A DNA stretch of 33,347 nucleotides from Psychrobacter sp. FME13 (GCF_014861395.1 NZ_RRYV01000025.1:1-33347); one strand, 5' to 3'. Positions 15,817 to 24,312 are shown, counted from the stretch's first letter. The notes: generated by a model not told the origin, from the sequence alone. Made by a program: numbers and translations.

Positions 15817-17121
15817 ATGAGCGCCAAAATACAATCACTAACAGATGATAATAAAAATGGTCATACGGCGATTGCAACGAAATCTGGATTGAACCGTCGC
15901 CAGTTTTTGCGTCAAGCTGGCGTGAGTGCAGGGGTAGGGTTATTAGCGACGCACAGTATTACTCAAGCATTGGCTTCTGATACGTTAGATTCTGGCACAT
16001 TGTCTTCTAGTAGTACACAGTCTTCTAGTAGCACACAACTCACTAAAGATGACCTACCGTCTACGCTAACGGCTGATGATTCACTAGCGCGAATATCATC
16101 GACACAGACAAGCTGTATCGCGCCTACGATTGAGACACGACTGTTTGCCAGCTCAAACGTCGGTGGTAGTAAAGACCGTATCCAATTGGCACTAGAACGT
16201 ATGGCATGTGCAGGTTTCAAGGTCAATAATCCAGTGATTACCAATCGTCAGTATCTGCGCTTCGCGGGAACTGACTCGCAGCGAGCCAGTGATCTGCAAA
16301 ACATCGCGACTGGTGCTATTGCGGCACCTAAGCTGCTATTGGGCGTCCGTGGTGGCTATGGTGCCATGCGCATATTACCTATGGTGGACTGGTCGACACT
16401 TGGGCGTATCATGTCGGAGCGCGGTACGATACTCGCAGGCTTTAGTGATGTGACCGCTATTCAGTGCGCATTATTGGCAAAGGGTAACATGAGCTCGCTT
16501 GCTGCGCCGATGCTCTATAGCGAGTTTGGCAAGACCCAACCTGACCAAGTCAGCTGTCAGAAATTTGTGGACGCATTAACCAATCCTAACCTAACCATTA
16601 CTATACGAGATGCTGCGTTAACCAGTCAGCAGCTTCCTGCCATATTGACAAAGGGTGAGCCAAAACCATTAACGGGTACTATTTGGGGTGGTAATCTGAG
16701 TGTGGTGTCAGCGCTGGCAGGTAGTGAGTATTTACCGCGTATTGATGGCGGTATCGTGTTTTTAGAAGATGTCGGTGAGCAAGCGTATCGTATTGAGCGC
16801 ATGCTATATGATCTGTATTTGGCTGGCGTGTTCAAAAACCAGCAGGCCATTGTGTTTGGTGCATTGTCTGGTATAGGAGAGGATAGCTATGACAAACGTT
16901 ATGATGCTGCTACCGTGGTGCGTCAGCTGCATAAATTAACAGGATTGCCTATTTATAGTGGTATGAGCTTTGGTCATATTGGACAAAAGCGCAGCTTTCC
17001 TCTTGGAGCAACCTGTCAGCTTACACCAAATACAGTTGGTGGCTATCAGTTGGCATTTACTGACTATCCAACCATCAAAGCAGAAGCTATCCATGTCGAA
17101 GGATTGTGGCAAGCGGTTTAG
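15817..17121 (+). CDS. S66 family peptidase (LD-carboxypeptidase / MccF-like), Tat-exported
   Basis: This 434-residue protein has a twin-arginine signal (NRRQFLR at 26-32, then a hydrophobic stretch to about Ala53). A Ser/Thr-rich linker (about 54-100) and an S66 serine peptidase domain (about 110-430) follow. The catalytic triad is visible as Ser210 in GFSDVTA, Glu317 in FLEDVGE and His387 in FGHIGQ, with RGGYGAMR (178-185) forming the conserved N-terminal domain motif. LdcA enzymes of this family trim the terminal D-Ala from murein tetrapeptides, usually in the cytosol; MccF homologues cleave microcin C-type peptidyl nucleotides. A Tat signal places this one in the periplasm. An SSSSTQ unit is duplicated in the linker. 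It converges on the GlxA-type regulator gene. Confidence 0.9.
   Translation: MSAKIQSLTDDNKNGHTAIATKSGLNRRQFLRQAGVSAGVGLLATHSITQALASDTLDSGTLSSSSTQSSSSTQLTKDDLPSTLTADDSLARISSTQTSCIAPTIETRLFASSNVGGSKDRIQLALERMACAGFKVNNPVITNRQYLRFAGTDSQRASDLQNIATGAIAAPKLLLGVRGGYGAMRILPMVDWSTLGRIMSERGTILAGFSDVTAIQCALLAKGNMSSLAAPMLYSEFGKTQPDQVSCQKFVDALTNPNLTITIRDAALTSQQLPAILTKGEPKPLTGTIWGGNLSVVSALAGSEYLPRIDGGIVFLEDVGEQAYRIERMLYDLYLAGVFKNQQAIVFGALSGIGEDSYDKRYDAATVVRQLHKLTGLPIYSGMSFGHIGQKRSFPLGATCQLTPNTVGGYQLAFTDYPTIKAEAIHVEGLWQAV
16003..16038 (+). repeat. 18-bp in-frame tandem duplication
   Basis: TCTTCTAGTAGTACACAG (16003-16020) and TCTTCTAGTAGCACACAA (16021-16038) differ at two positions. They encode SSSSTQ twice in the linker of the S66 peptidase. 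Confidence 0.9.
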
Positions 17122-17163
17122 GCATTAGACAAACCCTATAAAGTTAGCCATTAAAGAACCGTG

Positions 17164-18186
17164 TTAAATCGCCAACCGAGAAAACTTTTCTTGATATTCT
17201 TTTGGTGTCAGCTCAGTTGCGCGCTTAAATAAGCGGGTGAATGAAGAGATATCATCGTAGCCGACTTGGTCAGCCAGTGATTTTATCGTCACATCCCCCA
17301 ACTCTAGTAAGCGTTTTGCTTGTTCAATTCTGACGGCCTGAATATACTCAATGGGTCGCATGGTGACAGCAGACTGAAAGCGCCGGTTCAATGTGCGTGG
17401 CGTGATATTAGCCATTGCCGCCAAGCTACTGATTTGAAGCGGCTGCTGGAAGTTTTGCTCAATGAACTCTTGGACCTGTTTAATCAGTTGATCTGAATGT
17501 GGTTTGTGTAACGTCACATTGGTATAACTGTTCTGATTGCCTCTTTTGCTATCGATAATCTGAGTCTTTGCCACTTGGGTAGACACCTCACGCCCACAGT
17601 ATCTCTCAATCAATAACAATGCCAAATCATAAAAAGCGCTACCGCCTGCCGCACAAAATATATTGCCTGATTGGTCTGCTGACTGGCCTTTTGATTGGGT
17701 GACAAACTGATTTTCCTGCAAATCAACCAACGGAAAGTCTGCCTTAAATTTACTCGCATAGCCCCAGTGAGTGGTCGCTACCTTATTGTCTAATAACCCA
17801 GCAGCAGCCAGAAAAAAAGCACCGCTACAGTTGCTAGCAATATCTGACTTAGTGTCTGCCAATCGTTTTAAATGCGGTATTAACGTTGCATTTCGGCTCA
17901 ATACTTTATCGATTGAATCACCAATAGTCGGAATTAATAATAAATCGCATTCAGTTATGTTTTGAATGTCGCAATGTGCTTGCATGATTAAGCGATTGCT
18001 ACATCTGATATCCACGCCACCAACGCTTGCTATCTGCACATTAAATCTTGGCTCTACTGGCTCATCTAAAAATCGTTGCCAACTGACACCAGTGAATGAG
18101 AATAAATCTAACGCACCTGTCAATGCGCTGCCGAGCACACCATCGAATCCAATAATAATGACCTTAAATGGTTTGAAATAGGGCAT
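17164..18186 (-). CDS. GlxA family transcriptional regulator (DJ-1/PfpI-like domain plus AraC HTH)
   Basis: This 340-residue protein has an N-terminal class I glutamine-amidotransferase/DJ-1-like domain (about 8-195) with ASNCSGAFFLAAAGLL (117-132), where Cys120 sits at the nucleophile elbow. A C-terminal AraC-type DNA-binding domain (about 235-335) follows, with two helix-turn-helix units near 252-271 and 302-322; the second reads SLADQVGYDDISSFTRLFKR. GlxA-type regulators sense small metabolites and usually activate nearby catabolic genes. It is divergent from the acyl-CoA dehydrogenase operon, separated by 182 bases that contain two matching direct repeats, so it probably controls that operon and itself. 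The ligand is unknown. ATG at 18186 is used. Confidence 0.87.
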   Translation of the reverse strand: MPYFKPFKVIIIGFDGVLGSALTGALDLFSFTGVSWQRFLDEPVEPRFNVQIASVGGVDIRCSNRLIMQAHCDIQNITECDLLLIPTIGDSIDKVLSRNATLIPHLKRLADTKSDIASNCSGAFFLAAAGLLDNKVATTHWGYASKFKADFPLVDLQENQFVTQSKGQSADQSGNIFCAAGGSAFYDLALLLIERYCGREVSTQVAKTQIIDSKRGNQNSYTNVTLHKPHSDQLIKQVQEFIEQNFQQPLQISSLAAMANITPRTLNRRFQSAVTMRPIEYIQAVRIEQAKRLLELGDVTIKSLADQVGYDDISSFTRLFKRATELTPKEYQEKFSRLAI

Positions 18187-18262
18187 GGGTATCTATTCTC
18201 CTTTTACTTGGCTGACTAAAAATATCAATTTTTTATCTGAACTTTCTAAATATAAGTGCTAT

Positions 18263-18303
18263 TTATGTCGTATTTGACCATAATTATGTCATAAATGACA
18301 ATA
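18263..18303 (+). promoter_or_regulatory. Paired operator-like repeats and candidate promoter for the acyl-CoA dehydrogenase operon
   Basis: TTATGTCGTATTTGACCATA (18263-18282) and TTATGTCATAAATGACAATA (18284-18303) match at 16 of 20 positions with a 21-bp period (two helical turns). Each carries a GTC-N6-GAC dyad, and the second has perfect GTCAT-AA-ATGAC arms. TTGACC (18274-18279), a 17-base spacer and GACAAT (18297-18302) form a plausible plus-strand promoter that overlaps both repeats. The likely binder is the divergent GlxA-type regulator; this is inference. Confidence 0.6.
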
Positions 18304-18368
18304 CGGTAAGGCGTTAAATTAGCTTAATATCGATTGATAACCAAATTTAATCAGCTAACGAGAATACT

Positions 18369-20174
18369 ATGGCAGCAGATACGCTTATCAATGACTTTGA
18401 GTTACCGTTCCAATTATATGATGTATTGGGCACTGAACATTTAACCGAGCATGCTAAGTTTGCAGAGCATAGCCGCGAAACGTTTGATGCTGTATTGGAT
18501 ACAGCTAATAAAATTGCGACCCAGTTGTTTTTACCGCACAACCATGTAGCGGACAAGAATGAGCCACAGTTCGATGGCAAAAAGGTCAGCATGATAAGTG
18601 ATGTAAAAGTCGCTTTTGATGCATTCCGTGAGTCAGGGTTCATTGCAGGTCGTTATCGCTTTGAAGACGGCGGCATGCAGTTACCTGAAACAGTCATGAC
18701 GGCAGTTGCAGGCTATTTTATGGCTGCCAATCCATCAACGACTGCCTATCCATTTTTGACCACTGCTGCGATTAATGTGATTTCACATTTTGCCAGTGAT
18801 GAGATTAAAGCTGCCTTTATGCCGCGTATGCTGACAGGTGAGTTTACTGGAACCATGGCATTGACCGAGCCACATGCAGGTTCGTCACTTGCTGATATCA
18901 AAACCACCGCAGTCAAACAATACGATGGTTCTTACCGCGTCAAAGGCAGCAAGATTTATATTTCAGGCGGTGATCACGAACTGTCTGACAATATCGTCCA
19001 CTTAGTATTGGCCAAGATTCCGGGTGGTCCTGGCGGTGTTAAAGGCATCTCTTTATTTGCCGTCCCAAAATATCGTTTAAACGAAGATGCATCAGTCGGC
19101 GAACACAACGATGTGCATTTGACAGGACTCATTCATAAGCTAGGTTATAGAGGCACGACGTCTACGGCACTGAGCTTTGGTGACGAAGGTGAGTGTTATG
19201 GTTATCTGATCGGAGAAGCACATTTCGGCCTGCGCTATATGTTCAAAATGATGAACGAGGCGCGTATCGCTGTTGGTTTTGGCGCATCGATGGTTGGTTA
19301 TCGCGGTTATCAGTATTCACTTGATTATGCCAAAGACAGAATGCAAGGCAGAATCGCCCCGAACAATAAACCTGAAGATGCGGCAACCGCTATCATTAAT
19401 CATGGTGACGTAAAGCGCATGCTATTGGCGCAAAAAGCTTACTCTGAAGGTGGTATTTCATTATGCCTATATGGTTCAAACCTGATTGACCGTATCAATA
19501 CTTGTGAAGATGAAACGCTAAAAAATGAGCTAACCGAACTATTAGATTTGCTAACGCCAGTGCTAAAAGCATGGCCATCTGAATATGGGCCAAAAGCCAA
19601 TGACTTAGGTATTCAAGTATTGGGCGGCGCGGGCTATACACGTGAATATCAGGCTGAGCAGTTTTGGCGCGACAATCGTCTTAACCCCATCCATGAAGGC
19701 ACAAATGGTGTGCAGGCATTGGATTTGTCATTTCGTAAGTTGTGGCAAAAAGGTGGGTTAGGCATTCAAATCCTAAAACGTGAGATTACACAAGATCTAG
19801 AAAGTATTACTACGCCTGAGAGTGCGCAACTTGCAGGCAAGCTGATGCCTTATATGGGTCACTTACATGAAGTATTGGTGCATCTCAGCAAAGTGTTACA
19901 AACCGAAGAAGCAGTGACATTGACGGGCAACGCGCAAGCATTGATGAATATCTTTGCCTCAATTGTGCTGAGCTGGATTTGGATTCGTCAAGCAAGTAAA
20001 GCTGAGCAGCTATTGAGCACGACGCAAGATGCTGAGCAGCAGAACTTCTACAAAGGCAAGATACAAGCGGCCAAATACTTCATCGATTGGGAACTGCCAT
20101 TAGTTAAACGCGACATCGAATTATTAACCAATACCAACTCGGTTTGCACTGATATGCAAACAGAATGGTTCTAA
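18369..20174 (+). CDS. Acyl-CoA dehydrogenase (DmdC/FadE-like, large type)
   Basis: This 601-residue FAD enzyme introduces the alpha-beta double bond in an acyl-CoA. The middle domain has GTMALTEPHAGSSLADI (161-177) and KLGYRGTTSTALSF (257-270). The C-terminal helical domain has ARIAVGFGAS (298-307), GGAGYTREYQAEQFWRD (419-435) and IHEGTNGVQALDL (441-453), where Glu443 is the catalytic base at the position used in DmdC-type enzymes. The length, and the extra C-terminal helical domain (about 465-595), place it with the 3-methylmercaptopropionyl-CoA dehydrogenase-like group rather than with the 380-residue short-chain enzymes. That group also acts on ordinary fatty acyl-CoAs, so the substrate is open. 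It is the first gene of a three-gene operon. Confidence 0.93.
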   Translation: MAADTLINDFELPFQLYDVLGTEHLTEHAKFAEHSRETFDAVLDTANKIATQLFLPHNHVADKNEPQFDGKKVSMISDVKVAFDAFRESGFIAGRYRFEDGGMQLPETVMTAVAGYFMAANPSTTAYPFLTTAAINVISHFASDEIKAAFMPRMLTGEFTGTMALTEPHAGSSLADIKTTAVKQYDGSYRVKGSKIYISGGDHELSDNIVHLVLAKIPGGPGGVKGISLFAVPKYRLNEDASVGEHNDVHLTGLIHKLGYRGTTSTALSFGDEGECYGYLIGEAHFGLRYMFKMMNEARIAVGFGASMVGYRGYQYSLDYAKDRMQGRIAPNNKPEDAATAIINHGDVKRMLLAQKAYSEGGISLCLYGSNLIDRINTCEDETLKNELTELLDLLTPVLKAWPSEYGPKANDLGIQVLGGAGYTREYQAEQFWRDNRLNPIHEGTNGVQALDLSFRKLWQKGGLGIQILKREITQDLESITTPESAQLAGKLMPYMGHLHEVLVHLSKVLQTEEAVTLTGNAQALMNIFASIVLSWIWIRQASKAEQLLSTTQDAEQQNFYKGKIQAAKYFIDWELPLVKRDIELLTNTNSVCTDMQTEWF

Positions 20175-20208
20175 GGACAACTCTAAAAGCAACTCTAAGG
20201 AAAGAGAC

Positions 20209-21216
20209 ATGACAATGATAAATAAACAATGGCGACTAAAAGCAAGACCCGTTGGCGCGCCAAGCGCTGAAACTTGGGACTATACCGAGACGAAAATACC
20301 GACGATTACCGATGGTCAGCTACTGATCAAGGTTGAATATATCTCTATCGATCCAGCGATGCGTGGTTGGTTGAACGATGCCAAATCTTATATCGCACCG
20401 GTACAGGTTGGTGACGTCATGCGCGCTGGTACTGTGGGCGAAGTGATTGAAAGCAAGCATGAGAAATTTGCGGTCGGTGACTATGTCGCAGGTCACGATG
20501 GCGTGCAGTCCTATGCCGTCAGTGATGGTGCCAATCTGTATAAAGTTGATCCAAAACTGGCGCCTTTGCCTTATTACTTGGGCGTACTCGGTATGCCAGG
20601 TATGACAGGATATTTTGGTCTGCTAAAAACAGGTCAGCCAAAAGCAGGCGAAACAGTAGTGGTATCAGGAGCTGCTGGTGCGGTTGGCAGTTTGGTCGGT
20701 CAGATTGCCAAAATCAAAGGCTGCCGCGTTGTTGGTATCGCAGGCGGTGCTGAGAAATGCAAATTTTTAGTCGATGAGCTTGGGTTTGATGCGACGATTG
20801 ATTACAAAAATGAAGATGTCAAAAAAGCATTGAAGAAAACTTGTCCAGACGGCGTCGATGTGTATTTCGACAATGTAGGCGGTGATATCCTAAATGACGT
20901 ACTGACTCAGATTAATCTGCATGCGCGTATCGTTATTTGCGGTGCGATTAGCCAGTATAACAACACCTCAGAAGTAAAAGGCCCATCGAATTATTTGTCA
21001 TTACTCGTAAACCGTGCCCGTATGGAAGGCATTGTTGTCTTTGATAATATTAAAGAATATCCAATCGCTATGAAAGACATCGCTGGCTGGATTCAATCAG
21101 GTGATATGAAAGTGAAAGACCATATCGTTGAAGGTATCGAGACGTTCCCTGATACTCTAATGATGCTCTTTAACGGTGAAAATTTTGGCAAACTGGTACT
21201 TAAGGTAGAGGGATAG
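20209..21216 (+). CDS. NADP-dependent MDR oxidoreductase (CurA/prostaglandin reductase-like)
   Basis: This 335-residue member of the zinc-free medium-chain dehydrogenase/reductase superfamily has an N-terminal GroES-like domain (about 5-125) with EYISIDPAMRGWL (43-55). A Rossmann domain follows, with GAAGAVGSLVGQIAK (154-168) for NADP(H) and VDVYFDNVGG further on. Zinc ligands are absent. Relatives (CurA, YncB, PTGR) reduce the double bond of alpha,beta-unsaturated ketones or enals. Here it could act on an enoyl or keto intermediate downstream of the dehydrogenase. AAGGAAAGAG precedes ATG, 34 bases after the acyl-CoA dehydrogenase stop. The next gene begins 3 bases after its stop. Confidence 0.9.
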   Translation: MTMINKQWRLKARPVGAPSAETWDYTETKIPTITDGQLLIKVEYISIDPAMRGWLNDAKSYIAPVQVGDVMRAGTVGEVIESKHEKFAVGDYVAGHDGVQSYAVSDGANLYKVDPKLAPLPYYLGVLGMPGMTGYFGLLKTGQPKAGETVVVSGAAGAVGSLVGQIAKIKGCRVVGIAGGAEKCKFLVDELGFDATIDYKNEDVKKALKKTCPDGVDVYFDNVGGDILNDVLTQINLHARIVICGAISQYNNTSEVKGPSNYLSLLVNRARMEGIVVFDNIKEYPIAMKDIAGWIQSGDMKVKDHIVEGIETFPDTLMMLFNGENFGKLVLKVEG

Positions 21217-21219
21217 ATC

Positions 21220-22002
21220 ATGACACTGAATACAAATGGAATTGCATCAGATGTGGCGGGCAAACGAATTTTAATCACGGGCGGCGCCTCGGGTATCGGC
21301 GCAGCAAGCGCGTTATTACTAGCCAGTCGCGGCGCACAAGTCGTGATCGGTGATATGGCAGAAGAGATGGGAGAGGCGGTTGCCAAACAAGGCCAAGACG
21401 CTGGCAATAGTGTCGTCTTCAAAAAGGTAGACGTGACCTGTGGTGATGAAGTGCGTGCGCTGTTCGACTATGCAGTAGAAACGCTTGGCGGTCTGGATGT
21501 GGTGGTGAACAACGCTGGTATCGATCACAAGCCATCCCCAATGCATGAGCTGAGTGAAGAAGAGTTTGATCGCAATATCGCTGTGAATTTAAAAGGTGTT
21601 TGGCATTGTATGCGTGCCGCCGTCAATTGTATGCTACCTAATGGTGGTGGTCATGTGATCAATGTGGCGTCTATTGCAGGTCTGCGTTCAGCGCCGATGA
21701 TTTCAGCTTATAGTGCGGCCAAACATGGGGTGATGGGTCTTACTAAATCTGCTGCCCATGAATATGCCCGCGCCAATATCCGTTTCAATGCGGTATGCCC
21801 AAGCTTTATCGATACCCCTATGGTACGCAATACGATGGCAACGATGGATGAGCGTACGCAGCAAGCAACGATCAAAGCCAGCCCGTTACGCCGATTAGGA
21901 AATGTCAATGAGATCTCTAATGCGATTGCATGGCTTGCTAGCGATGAGAGCAGCTTTATGAACGGTCATGCCTTTACCTTAGATGGTGGTATGTTGGCCT
22001 AA
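21220..22002 (+). CDS. SDR family oxidoreductase, probably NAD-dependent
   Basis: This 260-residue classical short-chain dehydrogenase has a cofactor loop TGGASGIG (20-27), acidic Asp45 at the end of strand 2 (VVIGD), which favours NAD(H), NNAG (97-100) and the active site Ser151 with Tyr164-x3-Lys168 (YSAAK). The C-terminus SSFMNGHAFTLDGGMLA is typical of 3-hydroxyacyl/FabG-like members. It follows the MDR gene with a 3-base gap and a GAGGG ribosome site, so the two are co-translated. A role in oxidising a hydroxyacyl-CoA or alcohol intermediate is likely but the substrate is unknown. A long hairpin at 22032-22071 closes the operon. Confidence 0.93.
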   Translation: MTLNTNGIASDVAGKRILITGGASGIGAASALLLASRGAQVVIGDMAEEMGEAVAKQGQDAGNSVVFKKVDVTCGDEVRALFDYAVETLGGLDVVVNNAGIDHKPSPMHELSEEEFDRNIAVNLKGVWHCMRAAVNCMLPNGGGHVINVASIAGLRSAPMISAYSAAKHGVMGLTKSAAHEYARANIRFNAVCPSFIDTPMVRNTMATMDERTQQATIKASPLRRLGNVNEISNAIAWLASDESSFMNGHAFTLDGGMLA

Positions 22003-22031
22003 TAGTCAGTCATGAGTTATTTACTTATGAG

Positions 22032-22074
22032 CGTAGGTAATCATTGTGGTATATCATAATGATTACCTATGTTT
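22032..22074 (+). terminator. Long perfect hairpin after the acyl-CoA dehydrogenase operon
   Basis: TAGGTAATCATT (22034-22045) pairs perfectly with AATGATTACCTA (22058-22069), extended by a G-U and a C-G pair to 14 pairs around a 12-base loop. The T tract after it is only TTT, so it may be a weak terminator or an mRNA 3' stabiliser. Confidence 0.62.
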
Positions 22075-22217
22075 AAACCTAAATAGTTGAGACCTAAACA
22101 GATTTTATCTTTTATACATATTGTTTCTGCATAATAGGTGATGCGTATCAAAGATAAAAATCCGAACTTCACACTTGAATCGTATACAAGCCGTTTTTTA
22201 AAACATAAGGAATGATG

Positions 22218-22979
22218 ATGAAAGATTTATTTGATTTAACTGGTAAGATTGCTCTAGTGACTGGTGCTAGCCGTGGTATTGGTGAGTCGATTGCACGTTT
22301 GCTTGCCTCAAGAGGTGCGCATGTGATTGTCTCTAGTCGTAAGATTCACGCCTGTCAAGCAGTAGCTGATAGCATCATTGCTGAGGGTCATAAAGCCAGC
22401 GCCTTTGCTTGCCATGTGGGTGATATGGATCAGATTAACGCTGTTTTTGAGCATATCAAAAGCGAGTTTGGTCAAATCGATATCCTAGTGAATAATGCCG
22501 CTGCAAATCCTTATTACGGCCATATCTTAGATACGGATTTAGCCGCTTTTGATAAGACTGTGGAAGTAAATATTCGCGGTTATTTCTTTATGTCGACTGC
22601 TGCTGGCAAAATGATGCGCGAGCAGGGTGGTGGGGTGATCTTGAATACCGCATCGGTTAACGGTTTGGTCGCAGGTGACAAGCAAGGTATTTATTCAATT
22701 ACCAAAGCAGCCGTCATCAGTATGACCAAAGCCTTTGCAAAAGAATGCGGCCCATTAAACATTCGAGTCAATGCGCTCTTACCAGGATTAACCGATACTA
22801 AGTTTGCCTCAGCTTTGACCACCAATGATACCGTGTTAAAAATGGCATTACATGCGATACCTCTAGGGCGTGTGGCTGACCCAGATGAAATGGCTGGTAC
22901 GGTATTGTATTTAGTCTCTGATGCTTCGAGTTATACCACAGGTGCAACAATCGTTGTGGATGGCGGTATGCTGGCTTAA
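22218..22979 (+). CDS. SDR family oxidoreductase, probably NADP-dependent
   Basis: This 253-residue classical SDR has TGASRGIG (15-22), Arg41 after strand 2 (VSSR), which favours NADP(H), NNAA (92-95), Ser146, and Tyr159-x3-Lys163 (YSITK). Three in-frame ATG codons lie in a row (22212, 22215 and 22218). AAGG at 22207-22210 gives 7-base spacing only to the third, so 22218 is chosen. It has its own leader after the upstream hairpin, so it may be a separate transcript. In related genomes such SDRs accompany large acyl-CoA dehydrogenases and aminoglycoside-phosphotransferase-like kinases; the kinase is not present here. The substrate is not known. Confidence 0.92.
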   Translation: MKDLFDLTGKIALVTGASRGIGESIARLLASRGAHVIVSSRKIHACQAVADSIIAEGHKASAFACHVGDMDQINAVFEHIKSEFGQIDILVNNAAANPYYGHILDTDLAAFDKTVEVNIRGYFFMSTAAGKMMREQGGGVILNTASVNGLVAGDKQGIYSITKAAVISMTKAFAKECGPLNIRVNALLPGLTDTKFASALTTNDTVLKMALHAIPLGRVADPDEMAGTVLYLVSDASSYTTGATIVVDGGMLA

Positions 22980-23025
22980 TCAGTCAGCTATCGAAGATAA
23001 GCTTAAAAAAAAGTTGCTGTTAAAA

Positions 23026-23090
23026 ACCGCAAGTAACAACCGAATATAAGAGCCGCATATAAAAACTGCAAGTAAGAACCGCATAAGATT
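23026..23090 (+). repeat. 13-bp imperfect tandem repeats (five units) merging into a terminator
   Basis: Five contiguous 13-base units read ACCGCAAGTAACA, ACCGAATATAAGA, GCCGCATATAAAA, ACTGCAAGTAAGA and ACCGCATAAGATT. The fifth supplies the 5' arm of the terminator at 23077-23111. No frame is coded here. Confidence 0.75.
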
Positions 23091-23111
23091 AGTTTCTATG
23101 CGGTTTTTTTT
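23077..23111 (+). terminator. Terminator after the second SDR gene
   Basis: AACCGCATA (23077-23085) pairs exactly with TATGCGGTT (23097-23105). T's continue to 23111. The 5' arm belongs to the last 13-bp repeat unit, and the third unit (GCCGCATA) could pair with the same 3' arm as an alternative. Confidence 0.88.
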
Positions 23112-23246
23112 GATTTAGTTTTGTGATGAAATATCTAAGTAACCTTGGTTTTGCACTAATAAATGGCTAATTTTAAATGGGCATCAGCTCTATAGTGGCA
23201 TAATAAATATGCTAGTAGCTATTTGGACAATATAATGGAGTGACGC

Positions 23247-24107
23247 ATGGACTCAGTGATTAATAATAAAATAAATACAATTTTTCAAAATAAAACTTGG
23301 CTATTCGTGCCAGCAACTCGCATTGATAGAGTCGTAAAAGCATTTAATAGCGGTGCAGATGCGGTTGTCGTCGATTTAGAAGATGCTGTGGCAGCAGAAG
23401 ATAAAGCACAAGCTCGCAAAGCATTGCAACAATATCATGACAGTGCTGACTATCAGCCAGTTTGGCTACGTATTAATAAAGCAGGCAGTGATGCATTTAT
23501 ACAAGATATTCAGCTTTGCCAACAGCTGCCTAATCTTGCAGGGATTGTGCTTGCAAAATGTGAGACCCCATTAGATATTGAGCAAGCCCATCAGGGTACT
23601 GGGTTACCTGTAATCGCACTAATAGAAAGCGCGCATGGTCTGTATCAGATCGATGCAATGGCCAAAATGTCAGGATTAGCCGCGTTTAGTTATGGGTTTT
23701 TGGACTTGTGCAATGATTTGCGAGTACAAGTAGATACCCCTGCCGCCGATATCGTCGCCAATCAGATTCGCTATCAGTTGGTACTGACCTCTAAAGTGCA
23801 TCAGCTAGCACCACCGATCGATACGGTCTATCCTGACTTTCATGACGATGAAGGCCTGAGCGATCGAGTACAGTTATGGTCGCAGATGGGTATGTCAGGG
23901 ATGCTTTGTATTCACCCTAAACAGGTGGTGGTTGTGCAACAAACGTTACGACCAACAGATGAAGCAGTGTTATTTGCTCAGCAAGTGGTAACGGAGTACG
24001 AGCGTAGCGGACAGGCTGTATTTAAAATAGATGGTCAAATGGTAGACGCCCCCGTTATTCAGCGTTGCCTACAATTATTGAGTAAGAATGAGCAGGATAA
24101 GTACTAA
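23247..24107 (+). CDS. CitE-like CoA ester lyase (HpcH/HpaI aldolase superfamily)
   Basis: This 286-residue TIM-barrel protein of the citrate lyase beta-subunit/malyl-CoA lyase group has LFVPATRIDRVVKAF (19-33), GADAVVVDLEDAVA (36-49), Arg75 in WLRIN, the Mg2+ ligand Glu127 in ALIESAHGL, and a second acidic ligand among Asp153/Asp157 in GFLDLCNDL. IHPKQVVVVQQ is the usual C-terminal motif. Stand-alone CitE-like proteins cleave or form 3-hydroxyacyl-CoA thioesters (malyl-, citramalyl- or similar). With no citD, citF or citC nearby it is not part of citrate lyase. It lies downstream of the acyl-CoA cluster on the same strand, with GGAG 6-8 bases before ATG and its own leader after the terminator at 23077-23111. 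Confidence 0.9.
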   Translation: MDSVINNKINTIFQNKTWLFVPATRIDRVVKAFNSGADAVVVDLEDAVAAEDKAQARKALQQYHDSADYQPVWLRINKAGSDAFIQDIQLCQQLPNLAGIVLAKCETPLDIEQAHQGTGLPVIALIESAHGLYQIDAMAKMSGLAAFSYGFLDLCNDLRVQVDTPAADIVANQIRYQLVLTSKVHQLAPPIDTVYPDFHDDEGLSDRVQLWSQMGMSGMLCIHPKQVVVVQQTLRPTDEAVLFAQQVVTEYERSGQAVFKIDGQMVDAPVIQRCLQLLSKNEQDKY

Positions 24108-24114
24108 AAATTAA

Positions 24115-24148
24115 GTGCTAAAAATAGTGTGATAGCACGCCTTTTATT
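24115..24148 (+). terminator. Weak terminator after the CitE-like gene
   Basis: GTGCTA (24115-24120) pairs with TAGCAC (24133-24138), followed by GCC and TTTTATTT. The stem is short, so confidence is low. Confidence 0.35.
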
Positions 24149-24312
24149 TATAAAAGTATCTATAAGGTATATTATATAAATACTAATATTGTTGGTACAA
24201 TGATTTTTATATTTGCATTGTGGTTGTCTTTAATAGGCTACCGCTGGGCGTAAAATATTTTATACTTGATTCCTCATTATAAGACGCTGTTCATCAAAAT
24301 CGGAGAAGTTCA

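Noticed and set aside
23022..23090. CRISPR-like array
   Set aside because: The 13-bp units are contiguous and imperfect with no spacers and no cas genes; this is a degenerate tandem repeat.
23247..24107. Citrate lyase beta subunit (citE) proper
   Set aside because: No acyl carrier subunit, alpha subunit or ligase gene is nearby; the stand-alone CitE-like lyase call is safer.
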